DNA of 64,000 bases from Ricinus communis (lineage: Eukaryota; Streptophyta; Magnoliopsida; Malpighiales; Euphorbiaceae). The position numbers and the translations under genes were made by a program. Each line of letters opens with the position of its first letter. Positions within the stretch are counted from its first letter, which is position 1. The notes under the pieces were generated by a model, which was given only the letters and a program-made list of their open reading frames with translations, had not been told where the DNA came from and searched no databases. The stretch covers positions 27,693,126 through 27,757,125 of the forward strand of contig NC_063261.1 of the NCBI RefSeq assembly GCF_019578655.1. Reading direction: 5' to 3'. Of this stretch, positions 47,787 through 59,773 are shown one piece after another.

Positions 47787-50042
47787 CTAATCGGTTGGTG
47801 AAAGTGTCAAATTCATAGCAACTCCATCACTCTCCAGCATTTGTCTAACCTCACCGAGAAGCCTTGTCAATTCTTTTGGAAGTTCTCTATGAACAAAGTC
47901 AAAACGCTCCTTTGTGATTGATGACTCTCTGAATAGAGTTTCAGTCAGGGAGTGATATTCTTGAAGCCATACACCATCATTACTTTGGGTGAGTTGCTCA
48001 TCATAGAATACTAGAGAACAATCCTGTCGCCATCTGCTTAGATAATATTTTTCAGGAAGTTGAAAGTAGTTTTTCTGTATGAATACCCTAAGAGCATGTC
48101 TGCACAATATCCCCGAAGATTCAAATTCCTTACAGGAACAGTGGATCTGCTCATCTTCTGGTATCCATATGACAAAATGCTCACCATCCATCTTCTTGAA
48201 GTGATTTACAAGATATGATCCATCAGCCATTTCAGATAGAGCATACTGCATAGCTAAGACCAATTCATGTTGTAAAGCACTGAAGGCAAAAGGGGTGAGA
48301 ATACCGTGAGCATGACCTTCAACAGGTATGCAAGTCTTCATGAGCATATATTGCATCTCTCGATGTGTCTGGTTCAGAAAATTGGCAGAGATGCCAATCT
48401 GCAAGAAAACCAAAGAAAAGAAACACAATTAAGAAAAGTATTTTCATTGAAGAGCTGCTATAAAATCTCTGCAAGACACCTACAGATACCTGCTCAAAGA
48501 AGCTTCGCAAACATGTCTGTGCACTGCAGACTCCTTTCAAAAATGCATCCACAGACTTTGAATATGTTGATGTTGCCATTCGAGCAAGAAAATAGCCTCT
48601 CACATAGGATAGAGCCCAGGATGCCCGCAGAGAATTGAGCAAAGCAATGTGCTTATCTGAACCAAGGCCAAACATGGAAACCATTTGACTCCATCGAAGT
48701 TCAAATTCTTCTGTTCTCTCAATTTGATATAACTCATCAAACTTGGATTTAAATTCTCCATATTGAGTGCCAAGAGGAAGAGAAAACCAACTATATACCT
48801 TGGGTAGAATATTCCACATAGAAATAACGTGCTTAGTGCTGGGTAATTCACTACTTATGGCATCCTTAAGTCCCATATCAAGGTCAGATAGGATTGTCTC
48901 TGGACATTTTCCTTTCATAAAACGGATGAAAGCCTGTATCAAATTCCAGAAATATGATAATCAGAAGAAATATGTCAAGATGAAGATGTCCAAAATCAAC
49001 ACACAGGATTCATGTGCCCAACCTGCAAAGCCCATACAAAAGAATGGGGTGTTTCATCCTGCAACAGAACACAACCGAAAAATACAATCTTCCCATTATT
49101 TTCAATTCCAAGCCATGCTCCAAAAAGCATACCATATGTGATCGAGCGATAACTAGTGTCAAAATAAACCACATCACCAAATAATGCATATGCACGTACA
49201 CTGTCTCCATATGACCATGCAACATTCTCAACCTTATCATGCTCATCAACTGTATATTCATAAACAAATTCTTCATCCACCTCTTTTGCAGCCTTGCATG
49301 CCTCAAGAAGTTCCATGGCATCATTTTCTCTTTTTTCTGTAAGTAAAGCATCAGTCTCTTGAACAATTTTCTTGCGGTTTTGAACAAAATTCCTAACATC
49401 CCTCTCCAGAAAAGGCAATTGTCCACCTTGAATACCCTTCTCCAACTCCAACACCTTCACAATACGATGTATTGGAAACCCAGCTTTTGAAAGCAATAGA
49501 ATCCTCTCCTGATCAGCCTCTTGAATTTTCCGGTATGCTGGAAGAAGCCGCACTTGATCATCTTCCAAAAGTTCATGATTATGTACATTACTGAATTGCA
49601 CGACAAACCATTGAGATACCCCATCAACAACTTCCTTCGACAAATACATTTTTGCATCACATCCGCACCGCACTGATTTCCTATCTCTATGGTGCTCCCC
49701 ACTAGGCTTTTTCCTAGCTGGCGCAAATCCAGAACGATAACAAACAAAATCACGCTTATATATACCCAACTGAGGGCTCAATCTAGACCTTTCTTTCCTA
49801 ATGGAAAAACCATTTCTCCTAGCGAAATTTCCATAATACTCAAAGGCATCATCATCACTCTTAAATACCATTCCTACATATGGTGCAACCATAGCCTCAG
49901 ATTGAAAAGTGTTATTCTTTACCAACTGGGATGCCATTTCTGTTTCTTCCGAATCCCCTTCATGAGTTATGTAACATTTCCAATCCCCACAAGGGCATTG
50001 CTGCCTCCTCACCCATATGCTCTTTGATTGTATTGAAGTCAT
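47787..50042 (-). CDS. FRS11: FAR1-related sequence 11-like protein (FRS11)
   Basis: Three coding exons with clean splice sites, all in phase 0: 50042-49023, 48933-48490 and 48398-47787, giving about 691 residues, close to Arabidopsis FRS11. A FAR1 DNA-binding domain (WRKY-GCM1-like zinc finger; Cys residues in DFVCYRSG and RCGCDAKM, His in SNVHNHEL) lies at about residues 73-170. A MULE transposase-derived domain follows (GDVVYFDTSYRSITYGM to FVWALQAFIRFM and ILSDLDMGLKDAI). The SWIM zinc finger CSCKEFESSGILCRH is at ~572-586. FAR1/FRS proteins are domesticated Mutator transposases acting as nuclear transcription regulators, some in phytochrome A signalling; FRS11's own role is little known. 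No stop or frameshift was seen. Confidence 0.92.
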
Positions 50043-51428
50043 TAATTACACTTAAGTAAAATCTAGATGCACTCTCAACTACTGTAACTCAAATCTCTAA
50101 GTTATTCAAGAACTGGTAGTGTAAACCTACAATGTACAACAAAAATAAGAAGGAAAAAGAAAAAGGAAATCAAGAACTAGCATAAAAGATATTAATAAAA
50201 GAAAGTACAAAGGAAGCTTATTCAGAGCACGAATATTTACCAAAATCATGGTATGGCTTCTTGCCAATCTTGATTGCTTGATATCATGGCTATAAAGAAA
50301 ATGATACTGAACAAAGAACAGAAAAAAGAAGAGAACTAAAAAGAAGAGAAAATGAATTGTTTACCTTCAAAAAGGGAACGCTGTAAGTAGAGAAAAATCA
50401 CGGAAATTGAAAGTGATGACCACTTCACTTGACATCAGCAGACGGGGTTTTAGGGTTTTAGGAAAGTTCCAAGAAAAGAACGCAGAAAACTGAAGTGGAT
50501 AAAGAACCGAGAAAGATATAGCATCAAGAAATGCAATTATTGCTCCTCAACAATCAGATGTAAGACAAGTTGACGCATACCTAGACAGAGATAGAGATAG
50601 AGACAGAGACAGAGACAGTGACAGCGACAGAGTACACTGATTAGTGTATTGAACATAATGGACTTGTTTTTTGGTGACATAAGACCAGAGGGAATCTCTA
50701 TTGTTGAGCTAACATAATATGTTCAGTCTTATCAGTTTCTCGGAAATGAATTCTTGACAGGCCTCTTGGGCTTGGACTTATGCTGAGGTGCTTTATTTAT
50801 CTTGAGTTTCTTTTTCTGAGATGGTGGGTGATGATTGAACTCTTGCGTCTACTTTGATTTTACATTATCATTCAGAGATAGAGTGACTTTTGGAAAATGC
50901 ACTCGAGTAATAATATCAGATGATTGCATAAAAGAAAAAAAATAAATTAAATTTTTAGCCGAGACTTTTTGGTACTACAGAGAGTGAATTTGTTTTGCTA
51001 TTGCTGCAAACAGTCTATACTGCAATTCATTGTTCATTTACCCTGTCTTTGGGTAGAATGATAATAATGTTACAGTTGGAAAAGAATGATACTAATGCTG
51101 CATATGATATAAAGAAAACAAAAGAAAAGGGATCAAATTTATGTAGGAAGCATAATTATACATAAAGGGAGAAAGTCCCTGATTCAATGAACAATGGACC
51201 ATAGAAATAGCACAAAATCTGAAATGAGAACGACAAAAATACAAGTACGATGATCCTTGCATTTTCTTTTGACAAGATTCAATGGAAGCTAGCTAATTCT
51301 GGGGAAAAAAAATAGCAGGCACACCGGCAAAAAATTTGAATCCAACCCTTCTGTACAGTATATATACTCATCTAACATCAATTTTTCCTTGAGTTTTGTA
51401 TTTGAATGTATGACCTTACTGCAGTCTT
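50043..51428. other. Upstream region of FRS11-like gene / downstream of receptor kinase
   Basis: Should hold the FRS 5' UTR and promoter (minus strand) and the 3' end of the kinase gene. A possible 5' UTR intron cannot be judged. It contains the (GACAGA)n tract listed separately. No other gene seen. Confidence 0.45.
50584..50630. repeat. (GATAGA/GACAGA)n simple repeat
   Basis: About eight hexamer units, with GATAGA grading into GACAGA, in the presumed promoter of the FRS11-like gene. Confidence 0.85.
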
Positions 51429-53870
51429 CTACCTCATTTCTTCTCTCACCATTTGAGCAAAAACTTTGCTCATTGAAACACCTGAAAGATCTCCCATGCT
51501 GACTTGTGCAGCCGAAACACTGGCCTCGAAGCTATTGACACGGTTAATTTCAGCAGTTTGCCTCCGGATATGACTAGATCTTTCTTCTTGTCCTTGAAGT
51601 TGAAGTGCATACTCCAAATTCCACAAGACATCTCCCATTGAAGGTCTATAAATGCCACATTCTGCCAAGCATTTCTCAGCTATCTCTCCAAACTTCTTCA
51701 AAGAATCTGGCTTTATTTGACCTTCCAAAAGAGGATCTACAATTTCCTCCAATTGCCCTCTCCTGTGACACTTCAGTGCCCATTCAACTAGATTCACCTT
51801 TTCCCTTGATAGTGATGGATCGATAACGGGTCTCCCACAAAGAACTTCAAACATGACCACTCCAAAGGAGTAGACATCAGATTTCTCCGTCAATTGTTGT
51901 CTGATCAAGTACTCTGGATCGAGATATCCAAAGCTTCCTTTTACTGCTGTGCTAACATGTGACTGATCAATCTCAGGACCAGTCTTTGAAAGGCCGAAAT
52001 CAGCAACCTTGGCCATGAAATTCTCATCTAATAGTATGTTTGCAGACTTGACATCCCGGTGAATTATTGCCTTTGCAGAGCCAGTATGGAGGTAGTGAAG
52101 TCCTTTAGCTGCTCCAATGCATATTTCAAGCCGTTGTCTCCAGCTTAAGCTGGGTTGATTTGATCCATACAAATGGTCTTTGAGGGTACCATTCTCCATA
52201 TACTCATATATTATAATCATCTCATTTCTTTCGTCGCAATATCCAATCAAAGAAACCAAATGTCTGTGTCTGAATTGAGATAACATTTCAATCTCAGTCT
52301 GGAACTCTGCAATTCCTTGTGATTGAGAAGTCCCCCTTTTCACTGCCACCCTCGTCTCATCTCTCAAAAGTCCCTTGTAAACCTTTCCAAAACCACCAAC
52401 ACCAAGCACCAAACTTTCACTGAAGTTATCAGTAGCCTCTTGAATTGCCCCAAAAGGGAAGCGATACCCAAATTTTGAAGTTGAAAATATGGTAGCCCCA
52501 TTGGAGAACTTACTTTCTGTATCACCGCCGTTCATAGCAAAGTGATTTTCTGCCTTCAGATGTGCTAGTCTCTTTCTTCTACATAGCAGAAAGAGAATCA
52601 AAGTAAAAACAATAAGGATAAATAATCCAACAGCCAACCCAACTATTAGAATGACCCTCGACTTGGAATTTTCCACAGAAACGGAGTCCAAGATATCAAG
52701 ACTGTCCTTAGAGTTGCTTATTTTCATTATCTCCAGTCCATTAAGAATGGCCATTGGGTAAGAGTTGCTACTAGAAGGACCAACGCTAATATTTAGCATA
52801 CGGCTATGACTTACCCTTGTGATCACATCCAGAAAATATGGAGCACCCACATGTGATGTTTCTTTAAGAAGATCAAGATATTGAACAACTAAAAAGGAAC
52901 CAATATAAACATTGAAGTAGAACCTTTCATGATTTCCACTCAATATATCACAAAAATGGAAACGAACCAGATACTCAAAGCCAGGATCAACATTAAACAA
53001 CCATGTCACATTGGCATTGGTGTTAGGATCACCAGCTGAATTTAAAATAGTAGCAGTTCCATAAACAGAAGATGGAGCAATATTCTCTGTTGGCCCTCCT
53101 GTTGTAAAATTGACAGCTTTGACATTTGACTCAAACTTTCCTATGTTTCCATGTGTAAGATACTGACCATCATAATTCCAGAGTCTCCACAAAGTATCAT
53201 TTTGAGGAGAAACAGTTTCATTCCCCATATTAACCCTTTCAACTGTTTCTAATGCCCGGTTCTGTAGACTATAGTTGTCGTGGTTACCAACTATGGTGGC
53301 ACCAGGAGGAATGAGTTCATCAGGAAGTGAAAAAACTTCCAAGGCATTAACAAAAGCAAATGACTTGGCAAAAGGAGTAAAGGTGAGGACTAGCGTACTA
53401 GAAGTTACATTGAGAGAGTACTCCGTGACCTCAGGACCAATCTTTGATTTATACTCCTTGATAAGGGTGAAATTTTGAGCAGAAACTGAGAAGTTTGCTG
53501 TGCTGAGATTAAGATTTCTAGAGACAAAAGGGTAGAAATAAAGGCGAATCCAATGCCTTCCTGATTTATTAATGGTAAAGGTGTATTGGGAGGTTTCGGT
53601 GAATATTATTGCAGTTTGGAAAAGAGAAGGGTCATATGATGAAGATGGAATAGGACTAGAACTAGCATTGGCTGTAGAAATGTTTGGGGTTGAAAGAAGA
53701 TTGGAGTAGAATTGATCAGACACAAATACACGATTTCCTACCGATTGATTACTAGAAGATCCACAATCTATCAAATACTTATCTTTAGGATCATATCCTG
53801 ATGAAATGCAAATCAAACATAATATTGAAGCAACCCAGAAGAAAAAACCAGAACCCCCACTATTCACCAT
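51429..53870 (-). CDS. Malectin-like receptor kinase, CrRLK1L family (At5g24010-like)
   Basis: An intact intronless gene of 813 codons, normal for CrRLK1L kinases. A signal peptide (about residues 1-24) is followed by the ectodomain with two malectin-like domains (about 30-390; many N-glycosylation sites such as NFS, NVT, NGT). A transmembrane helix lies at ~404-430 with a basic stop-transfer RRKR. The kinase domain starts near 475, with glycine loop GVGGFGKVYKG, VAVKRG lysine, HRDVKSANILLDEN (RD kinase), DFG in VADFGLSK, and YLDPEY. All catalytic residues are present. The family (FERONIA, THESEUS, HERKULES) senses the cell wall and in several cases RALF peptides at the plasma membrane. The ligand of this member is unknown. 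A degenerate partial copy lies at 45880-46225. Confidence 0.93.
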   Translation of the reverse strand: MVNSGGSGFFFWVASILCLICISSGYDPKDKYLIDCGSSSNQSVGNRVFVSDQFYSNLLSTPNISTANASSSPIPSSSYDPSLFQTAIIFTETSQYTFTINKSGRHWIRLYFYPFVSRNLNLSTANFSVSAQNFTLIKEYKSKIGPEVTEYSLNVTSSTLVLTFTPFAKSFAFVNALEVFSLPDELIPPGATIVGNHDNYSLQNRALETVERVNMGNETVSPQNDTLWRLWNYDGQYLTHGNIGKFESNVKAVNFTTGGPTENIAPSSVYGTATILNSAGDPNTNANVTWLFNVDPGFEYLVRFHFCDILSGNHERFYFNVYIGSFLVVQYLDLLKETSHVGAPYFLDVITRVSHSRMLNISVGPSSSNSYPMAILNGLEIMKISNSKDSLDILDSVSVENSKSRVILIVGLAVGLFILIVFTLILFLLCRRKRLAHLKAENHFAMNGGDTESKFSNGATIFSTSKFGYRFPFGAIQEATDNFSESLVLGVGGFGKVYKGLLRDETRVAVKRGTSQSQGIAEFQTEIEMLSQFRHRHLVSLIGYCDERNEMIIIYEYMENGTLKDHLYGSNQPSLSWRQRLEICIGAAKGLHYLHTGSAKAIIHRDVKSANILLDENFMAKVADFGLSKTGPEIDQSHVSTAVKGSFGYLDPEYLIRQQLTEKSDVYSFGVVMFEVLCGRPVIDPSLSREKVNLVEWALKCHRRGQLEEIVDPLLEGQIKPDSLKKFGEIAEKCLAECGIYRPSMGDVLWNLEYALQLQGQEERSSHIRRQTAEINRVNSFEASVSAAQVSMGDLSGVSMSKVFAQMVREEMR

Positions 53871-54780
53871 GACCAGAGAGCTTGAAGCAGAACCCAGAGT
53901 ACAGAATCAGATTAAAACTGAAAAGACTTCAAAAAGGAGAGAACAAGGAGTAGTTCAAAACTGAAATAACAGAAATGACAAAACTGAGATTTTTATGTGA
54001 AATAGAAACACAAATGGCAGAGAGAACTAGTGTCTTTTAATAATCAAAACTAGTTAAGAATACAATGCCAAATTGCAAAAGCACCAAGAAGCAAGAGTAT
54101 AACACTAGAATAAAAAAGAACAGACAAACCTGGAAAGGATTTTTATAAGGACAAAACCACTGCCATCCACTTATAAAATATCAAGAAAAGAAAAGGGTAA
54201 CCTCAAAATCTCTTGAAATATCAATGTACAATAAGAAGAACACAGAAAATAATAAAGATTTAGCAGAAGAACACACAAAGTCATATCATGACCTCCTCAA
54301 ACTCAGTCATAACAAATATGCAGCAGCACGTTGCTATAAGACTAGCATTTAATTAACTAATTGGAAAGCAACCCAAAAGAAAAAAAACTAATAAAGAAAT
54401 AAACTTTGCTTTCAAATAAATGTATTGTTTTGACAAGTTCATAGAATTAAATGGAAAAAGAGAAAAAGAAAACTCAAAAGAGAGAATAAGAGAATGGAGA
54501 GTCAATTAGTGGGGTTGAACAGACAGCAAAAGAAAAATAATAATAATAATAATAATAATTAGGTGTAATAATTAGAGAAAGAGGAAGACAGCTATATATG
54601 TACTACTAATTTGTACCAGTTAGATGGATTTGTTCACCTTCTGCGTGTGAATGGATAAATGGTTCGTTGGTTTTGTTTTGTTCCTTTGTTTCTTTTTCAG
54701 GATGGCATGTACTTTCTTGTGTTTTGCAACTTGCAAGATTAGGTTATGTTTCTTCTTTTATTTTTATTTTTAAATAAAGA
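53871..54780. other. Promoter-side region of the receptor kinase
   Basis: No gene recognised. Contains an (AAT)n run at ~54534-54560. The kinase promoter and 5' UTR are expected here but no clear TATA box can be fixed. Confidence 0.45.
54534..54560. repeat. (AAT)n microsatellite
   Basis: About eight to nine trinucleotide units. Confidence 0.9.
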
Positions 54781-54799
54781 TATATCTATATAGATATAA

Positions 54800-55900
54800 A
54801 TTTTTGAGATTTAAGTTTTTTTTTAATATTTATACTTGAATTTTAACACATATAATTGTTATTTTGATATGTGTATTTACTTTTAACACATAAAATTTAA
54901 ATTTATATGTAATTGTATAATTTTTCTATTAATTTATTTATTAATAAATTACACTTCTATTAAACACTCATTTTAATCTTAAGAAATAATATATCAACGA
55001 TAAATTAGTTTCTTAATTAAATAATGATTAGTTTTCTAATTAGATAATAATTATTCTAAAAAATATATTAATTATTTTAATATTATATTAACTAATAGAT
55101 TAATTTTTTAACTAAATAATAACTCTAATCGTGGAGCATTATATTTTTAAATATTATATTCATTAATAAATTAATTTTAGTTATATAATAATTTCTAATT
55201 CTAGAAAATAGTAATATCAATTATATTGATAGTATTAATTTATATAATATTAAGATTAGTAAATAAATTTTTTAAAAATAAATTTTTTTATTATTGTACC
55301 GATAAAAATTTAAAAAATTAAGAACATGTAAAAATAATTAGTTTGCTATTATCTTTTGAAATATTATAAATTAATATTAAATATTAAAAAATTATTAAAT
55401 TGTATTTATAAATTTAATTTTATAATCAAAATAATTATAACAACCATGCATCAGACGGTAAACGACTAGTATAGATAAATTTTAAACCATAAGAATTAAT
55501 ATGTATAGATATTTTAGTATATAAAATTTTATTTAATATATATAATAATTTTTACACATAAAATTTTAAAATTATATTTTAATATTATATTAACTAGTAA
55601 ATGAGTTTCTAATTATACAATAATTTCTAATTATAAAATTAGTATATTATTGTTTTACATAATTAATATATTAAGATATAAATATTTTGATTTGTATATT
55701 TATTTTAATATATAAATATTTTTTATTATATGTATTTATTTTTAATATATAAATATTATGTTGATCTATGTTTCTTATATTTTTTATGTAATTAATAAAT
55801 TAACTAAGGAGTTGTTCTTATAAATAGATAATTATAATTTTAAAAATAAATATTTTAATTACGTTTTATATTAGTTTTCCAATTGTATGACAATTTTTTA
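54800..55900. repeat. AT-rich dispersed repeat, copy B (opposite orientation to copy A)
   Basis: The 54830-55440 part matches the reverse complement of 44395-44960. Weaker copies of the same motif (aaattagtttctaattat-type) continue to ~55900, so it may be a tandem array. No ORF. Confidence 0.55.
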
Positions 55901-55970
55901 TTTTAAAGATATCATATCAATAGTGTACATAGTATTAATTTTATATGTAATTAATAAATAATTTTTATTT

Positions 55971-56196
55971 ATTGCATTAGTAGAATTCTAGATTATTAAG
56001 GATTTTATTAAAATAGATATCTACAAATATTTTAAGTTATTATTATTTTTTGAAAGGTGACAAATAATTATAAAATATTAATAATTGCATTAATAGAATT
56101 CTAGATTAATAAGGATTTATTAAAAAATATTACTACAAATATTTTAAGTTATTATTATTTTTTGAAAGGTGACAAATAATTACAAAATACTAATAG
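55971..56196. repeat. 113-bp tandem duplication
   Basis: 55971-56083 and 56084-56196 are near-identical. Both contain agaattctagatta and ttttttgaaaggtgacaaat. It lies at the edge of the AT-rich repeat array. Confidence 0.85.
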
Positions 56197-56659
56197 TCTT
56201 ATTAAATATCTTTATATACTTAATTATAATTAAGACTATAATTACGGTTGTGTAATATACAAATAAACTAGTTCTTAATAATTTTTTTAATTTATTAAAA
56301 TTGGAATAAAATTTAGAAAATAGTTATTCTTTTACCCTTGAATGAAAGTATAAAATTATATAATTTATTAATGTAATTTATATTTAATGTAATAGTAGTA
56401 TAAATTAATTTTGCTCTTCTTGTTGCTGTGTTGAACTGAAATAATTAATTTTGCTCGACTTGTGTCATTTTTATTCGTGTATTCTGTTATACTATTACCA
56501 CAAAAGTAATTAAAAGTTGTTACTAAATTAAAATTTCATTAACAAGTAATCGGTCACTCCATTTGTAAAAGCAACATTTTTCTTTCTTATTATTGGGTAA
56601 AAGAATTATTTGACGAGACATGGCGAAGGCCTCAACCACCGTTTTAAATTTGATTCGCA

Positions 56660-56669
56660 TAAAAGGTTT
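56660..56669. repeat. Target-site duplication of MULE-type MITE, left
   Basis: TAAAAGGTTT, repeated exactly at 57267-57276 on the other side of the element. Confidence 0.75.
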
Positions 56670-57266
56670 GAAAAATTACACCAAATAGTGTCTATAGTTT
56701 TCAATTTTAGTTATTTTAGTGGTTCAATATTTTTTATTTAAAATAATAATTAAATCTAAAAAAATATTTAAATCAGTTCTTATATTCGATTTGTCTTTAT
56801 CAGACTCCTAAGTTGGCTTGAGTGAATCTACTTTTATATATATGTCTCATCATGTTAACTTTTTATGTGTTCTAATAAATAAAATTGATAAAATTAACTT
56901 TTGGCTTTTTATTTAATAATTGGGTGTTTAAAAATTTAGAAATTTTTAAAAAGCAAACTAACTAAAAAAAAGAAAGAAAAAAAAAGAAATTTAATCTAGA
57001 AAATGGAGAAAAATAAAATAAAAATTCTAAACATCCAATTGTTAAGTAAGAAAGCGAAAGGATAATTTTGTCGATCTCATTTATTGGAACATATAGGAAG
57101 TTAACGTGGCGAGACATATAGGTGAAAAATAGAGCCAACTCAAATTGGACAGAAGAATTGATTCAGCTACTTTTTGAAAGTCTAGTAACTGTTTTGAACA
57201 AAAAAATATGCACCTACCAAAATGACTAAAATTGAAAAGTATATACACCATTAATGTAATTTTTCT
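56670..57266. mobile_element. Long-TIR MITE of Mutator type
   Basis: Two arms (~56670-56955 and ~56980-57266) are inverted repeats over ~285 bp, with mismatches. For example gttttcaattttagttattttag pairs with the complement of the right arm, and the tatgtctcatcatgttaact block matches the complement of agttaacgtggcgagacata. Ends begin GAAAAATTACA. A perfect 10-bp direct duplication flanks the element, and long inverted repeats with 9-10-bp duplications are typical of Mutator-like elements. No coding capacity. A transcript across it would form a long hairpin. Confidence 0.82.
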
Positions 57267-57276
57267 TAAAAGGTTT

Positions 57277-59329
57277 ACTATGATTTGGAATTCGGTTTCA
57301 ATTTAATCAAAGTTCAAATAGTGAAAAGATTTAAAATTTAAAATTATTAAAGATATAATTTTTTAAATTATCACACCTTTCTTTTATCTTCTTTATATTT
57401 TTCATAACATTTATTATAATAATTATATTTTCCATGAGACTTAAAAATCATGACTTAGTTTAGTTATTTTTTAAATATTAACAAAATTTGAATTTAACTA
57501 AATATTTAAATAATATCTTTATATACATTTAATATTTTTATAAAAGTGATAAGTATTCAAAATAAATCTAAAAATAATTTTTTAAAATTAATATTTTTAT
57601 TTAATTTATTAAAGAGTTGAACTAGTATGACTAAACGATTCCGATTTAGAATTAATTTAAGATTTAATATAATATTAAATTTTAGCCGGTTTTTATCCAT
57701 GAAGAGTTGAGATAAATTTATCGTGGATTATATATTGAATTCAAAATGAAAAAATAACTATTATAAGATGAGGTTCACATGTTTAAAGTCAATCGAGACC
57801 ATGATATATAACTGCCCAAGCTCAACTACCAAATAAATTACATTTTTCATCTTTACCTAAAATTAATTGTGAAATAAAATTACTTTATGAGTGGATACTG
57901 AAAATTGAATTTAAATCTTATTGGATTAAAAAATAATAAAAGATTATATCTTTAATATAGATAGCTTGATTTGTTTATATTATAATAATAATATGGAAGG
58001 ACAAAAGATTAAACTATAACATCTTCATTCCTTTTACTGCGCAATGTTTCTTCATTATTGTTCAAAAAGAATTTTCATTTCCCTTTATGTTATCGCAGCT
58101 ATGGTAAATAACAGCAACTGTTGGCTCACTTTTACCCAAAAAACTCAGAAACCCAGCAAAAGAAAACCTCTCCTCCTCTAGCCTCTAAGCAAGAGGGTCA
58201 TTCATAATGAGTGTAAAGAGGTCAAAAAAATATATATAAAAAAAAAAAAAAAAACAACAACAGCTATGCCAGAAGCAAAACATCTTTATTTATACATTAT
58301 ATGTAAGATATTAATAAAAACAAAGCTTATCTAATTATTTTAAAAAAAATATTAAAATAGATATATATACTTTTATTTATTCCTAAAAATACTTTCCGAC
58401 GATAATTTTTAGAATTTTATAATAAGTGAGATGACGTGACTTTGCTTATTAAAAAGTATAATAATTGTGAATCAACAAAAAAATTTGTTTTATACTTAAC
58501 CATATGGTCTTTAAAGGTATCACATATATGCATCTTTTCATATACCTTACATCTAAACATAGTAAATTTTTTATTGACTCTTGTCATATTATTTTTTTCA
58601 TTTTTAAGATTTTAAAAGTCATTGTCGAAAAATATTTTTGAAATAAATTAAAAATACGGGTATTTTTTTTAATTTTTTTAGACAATTGTATAAAATTATT
58701 AAAAAGTGTAAAGTTCAGAATTTAATTAGTAATCATGACTAAATATAAAATTGTAACTCTCTTAATTTCTAAAAACATAAAACTATGCGGATATCAAAAA
58801 GACTTAAATTATTAGCTAGCCTGATACAGTATTGCCAAATACTGAAAATATACCAACTCCTGTACTAAAAGGCATAGATTAAGAATTGTTTTTAAATATT
58901 AAAGACACTGTAACAAATGAGTTAAGGAATTTATTTAATGAAAATAAAATTAATGAGCTTGTGAAAATTGAGCTGACATACTAGAATTAGCTTTGGTTAG
59001 CAATAGTTAATAAAAAAACAAAATACTTATGATTGAGAAGATTAATTGATCGAGTTAAAAGTAATTGAAAACAAGTTAAATAATTACATTGAGCTATGAA
59101 CAATAAGGTGAAAGGCATGTTGCTGGAAGTAGAAAACTGAGAATTTGAAAGCTAAATAATTTGGAAACAGGAAATTATAAAATTAATTATTTAATTTCAT
59201 AAATTAATGATGAAAAAAATGTAAATGATCATTTAAAAATTAAATTTAAGAAATTGATTGTACTGTGAAAATAAATACTAAGGAATAACATTCTAAGGAT
59301 TAAAAAAAGCCTAGGCCTAGTTGGCTTTT
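57277..59329. other. AT-rich intergenic region, no gene recognised
   Basis: Low-complexity A/T-rich DNA. An A-run lies at ~58230-58254. No ORF of note and no RNA gene recognised. Confidence 0.5.
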
Positions 59330-59626
59330 TGTATTAATTTGGGAAGGTTTACTATCCAAAGAGTCATCCTCTATTTATAGAGCTTTCATGGCTTGGTGAT
59401 TACATTGTTGCACTATCTTATTAAATGATGTGTATTTATTATTTTAATTCAGCTCTTTTAAAGTCATTTTAGTCTTTTGCAATTTTTATGTAATTACACT
59501 AGTATAAATACCAGTTTCCTTTAGCTGGTAATTAATTAGTGAGAGTTAAATTTTTCTACAATTACTTCTCTCTTCCGCTCTAACTACTCTACTATTCTTG
59601 AAACCCTAATTTTAGAATTTTGTTCA
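59330..59626 (+). repeat. Copia 3 presumed 5' LTR
   Basis: The right edge is fixed by the primer-binding site: ...TTTTGTTCA ends at 59626. The left edge is inferred from a TG (TGTATTAATTTGGG). A TATAAATA box at 59513-59520 lies ~107 bp before the end. No partner LTR is seen, so the left limit is uncertain. Confidence 0.5.
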
Positions 59627-59638
59627 TGGTATCTGAGC
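59627..59638 (+). promoter_or_regulatory. Copia 3 primer-binding site (tRNA-Met, one mismatch)
   Basis: TGGTATCTGAGC against the usual TGGTATCAGAGC. Confidence 0.7.
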
Positions 59639-59773
59639 TTCGATCTTGAAATAAATTTTTCTTGATTCATTTAGTTCTTAATAATCTTTCTGTGTTTGTA
59701 GTCTCTCATCAAGGCTATTGTTAATCATACTGCAGGTGATCGATCTTTTATTGGAGAAAAAGATCGAACCTTA

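Noticed and set aside
50584..50630. Arg/Asp repeat (RDRDRD) reading, like the N-terminus of PRP3 or SR proteins
   Set aside because: It is a simple hexamer repeat on the opposite strand to PRP3, with no exon context.
59373..59388. TCCTCTATTTATAGAG near Copia 3, identical to the viral TATA context
   Set aside because: The match is limited to ~16 near-palindromic bases of a common TATA-like form; flanks do not align with the viral repeat.
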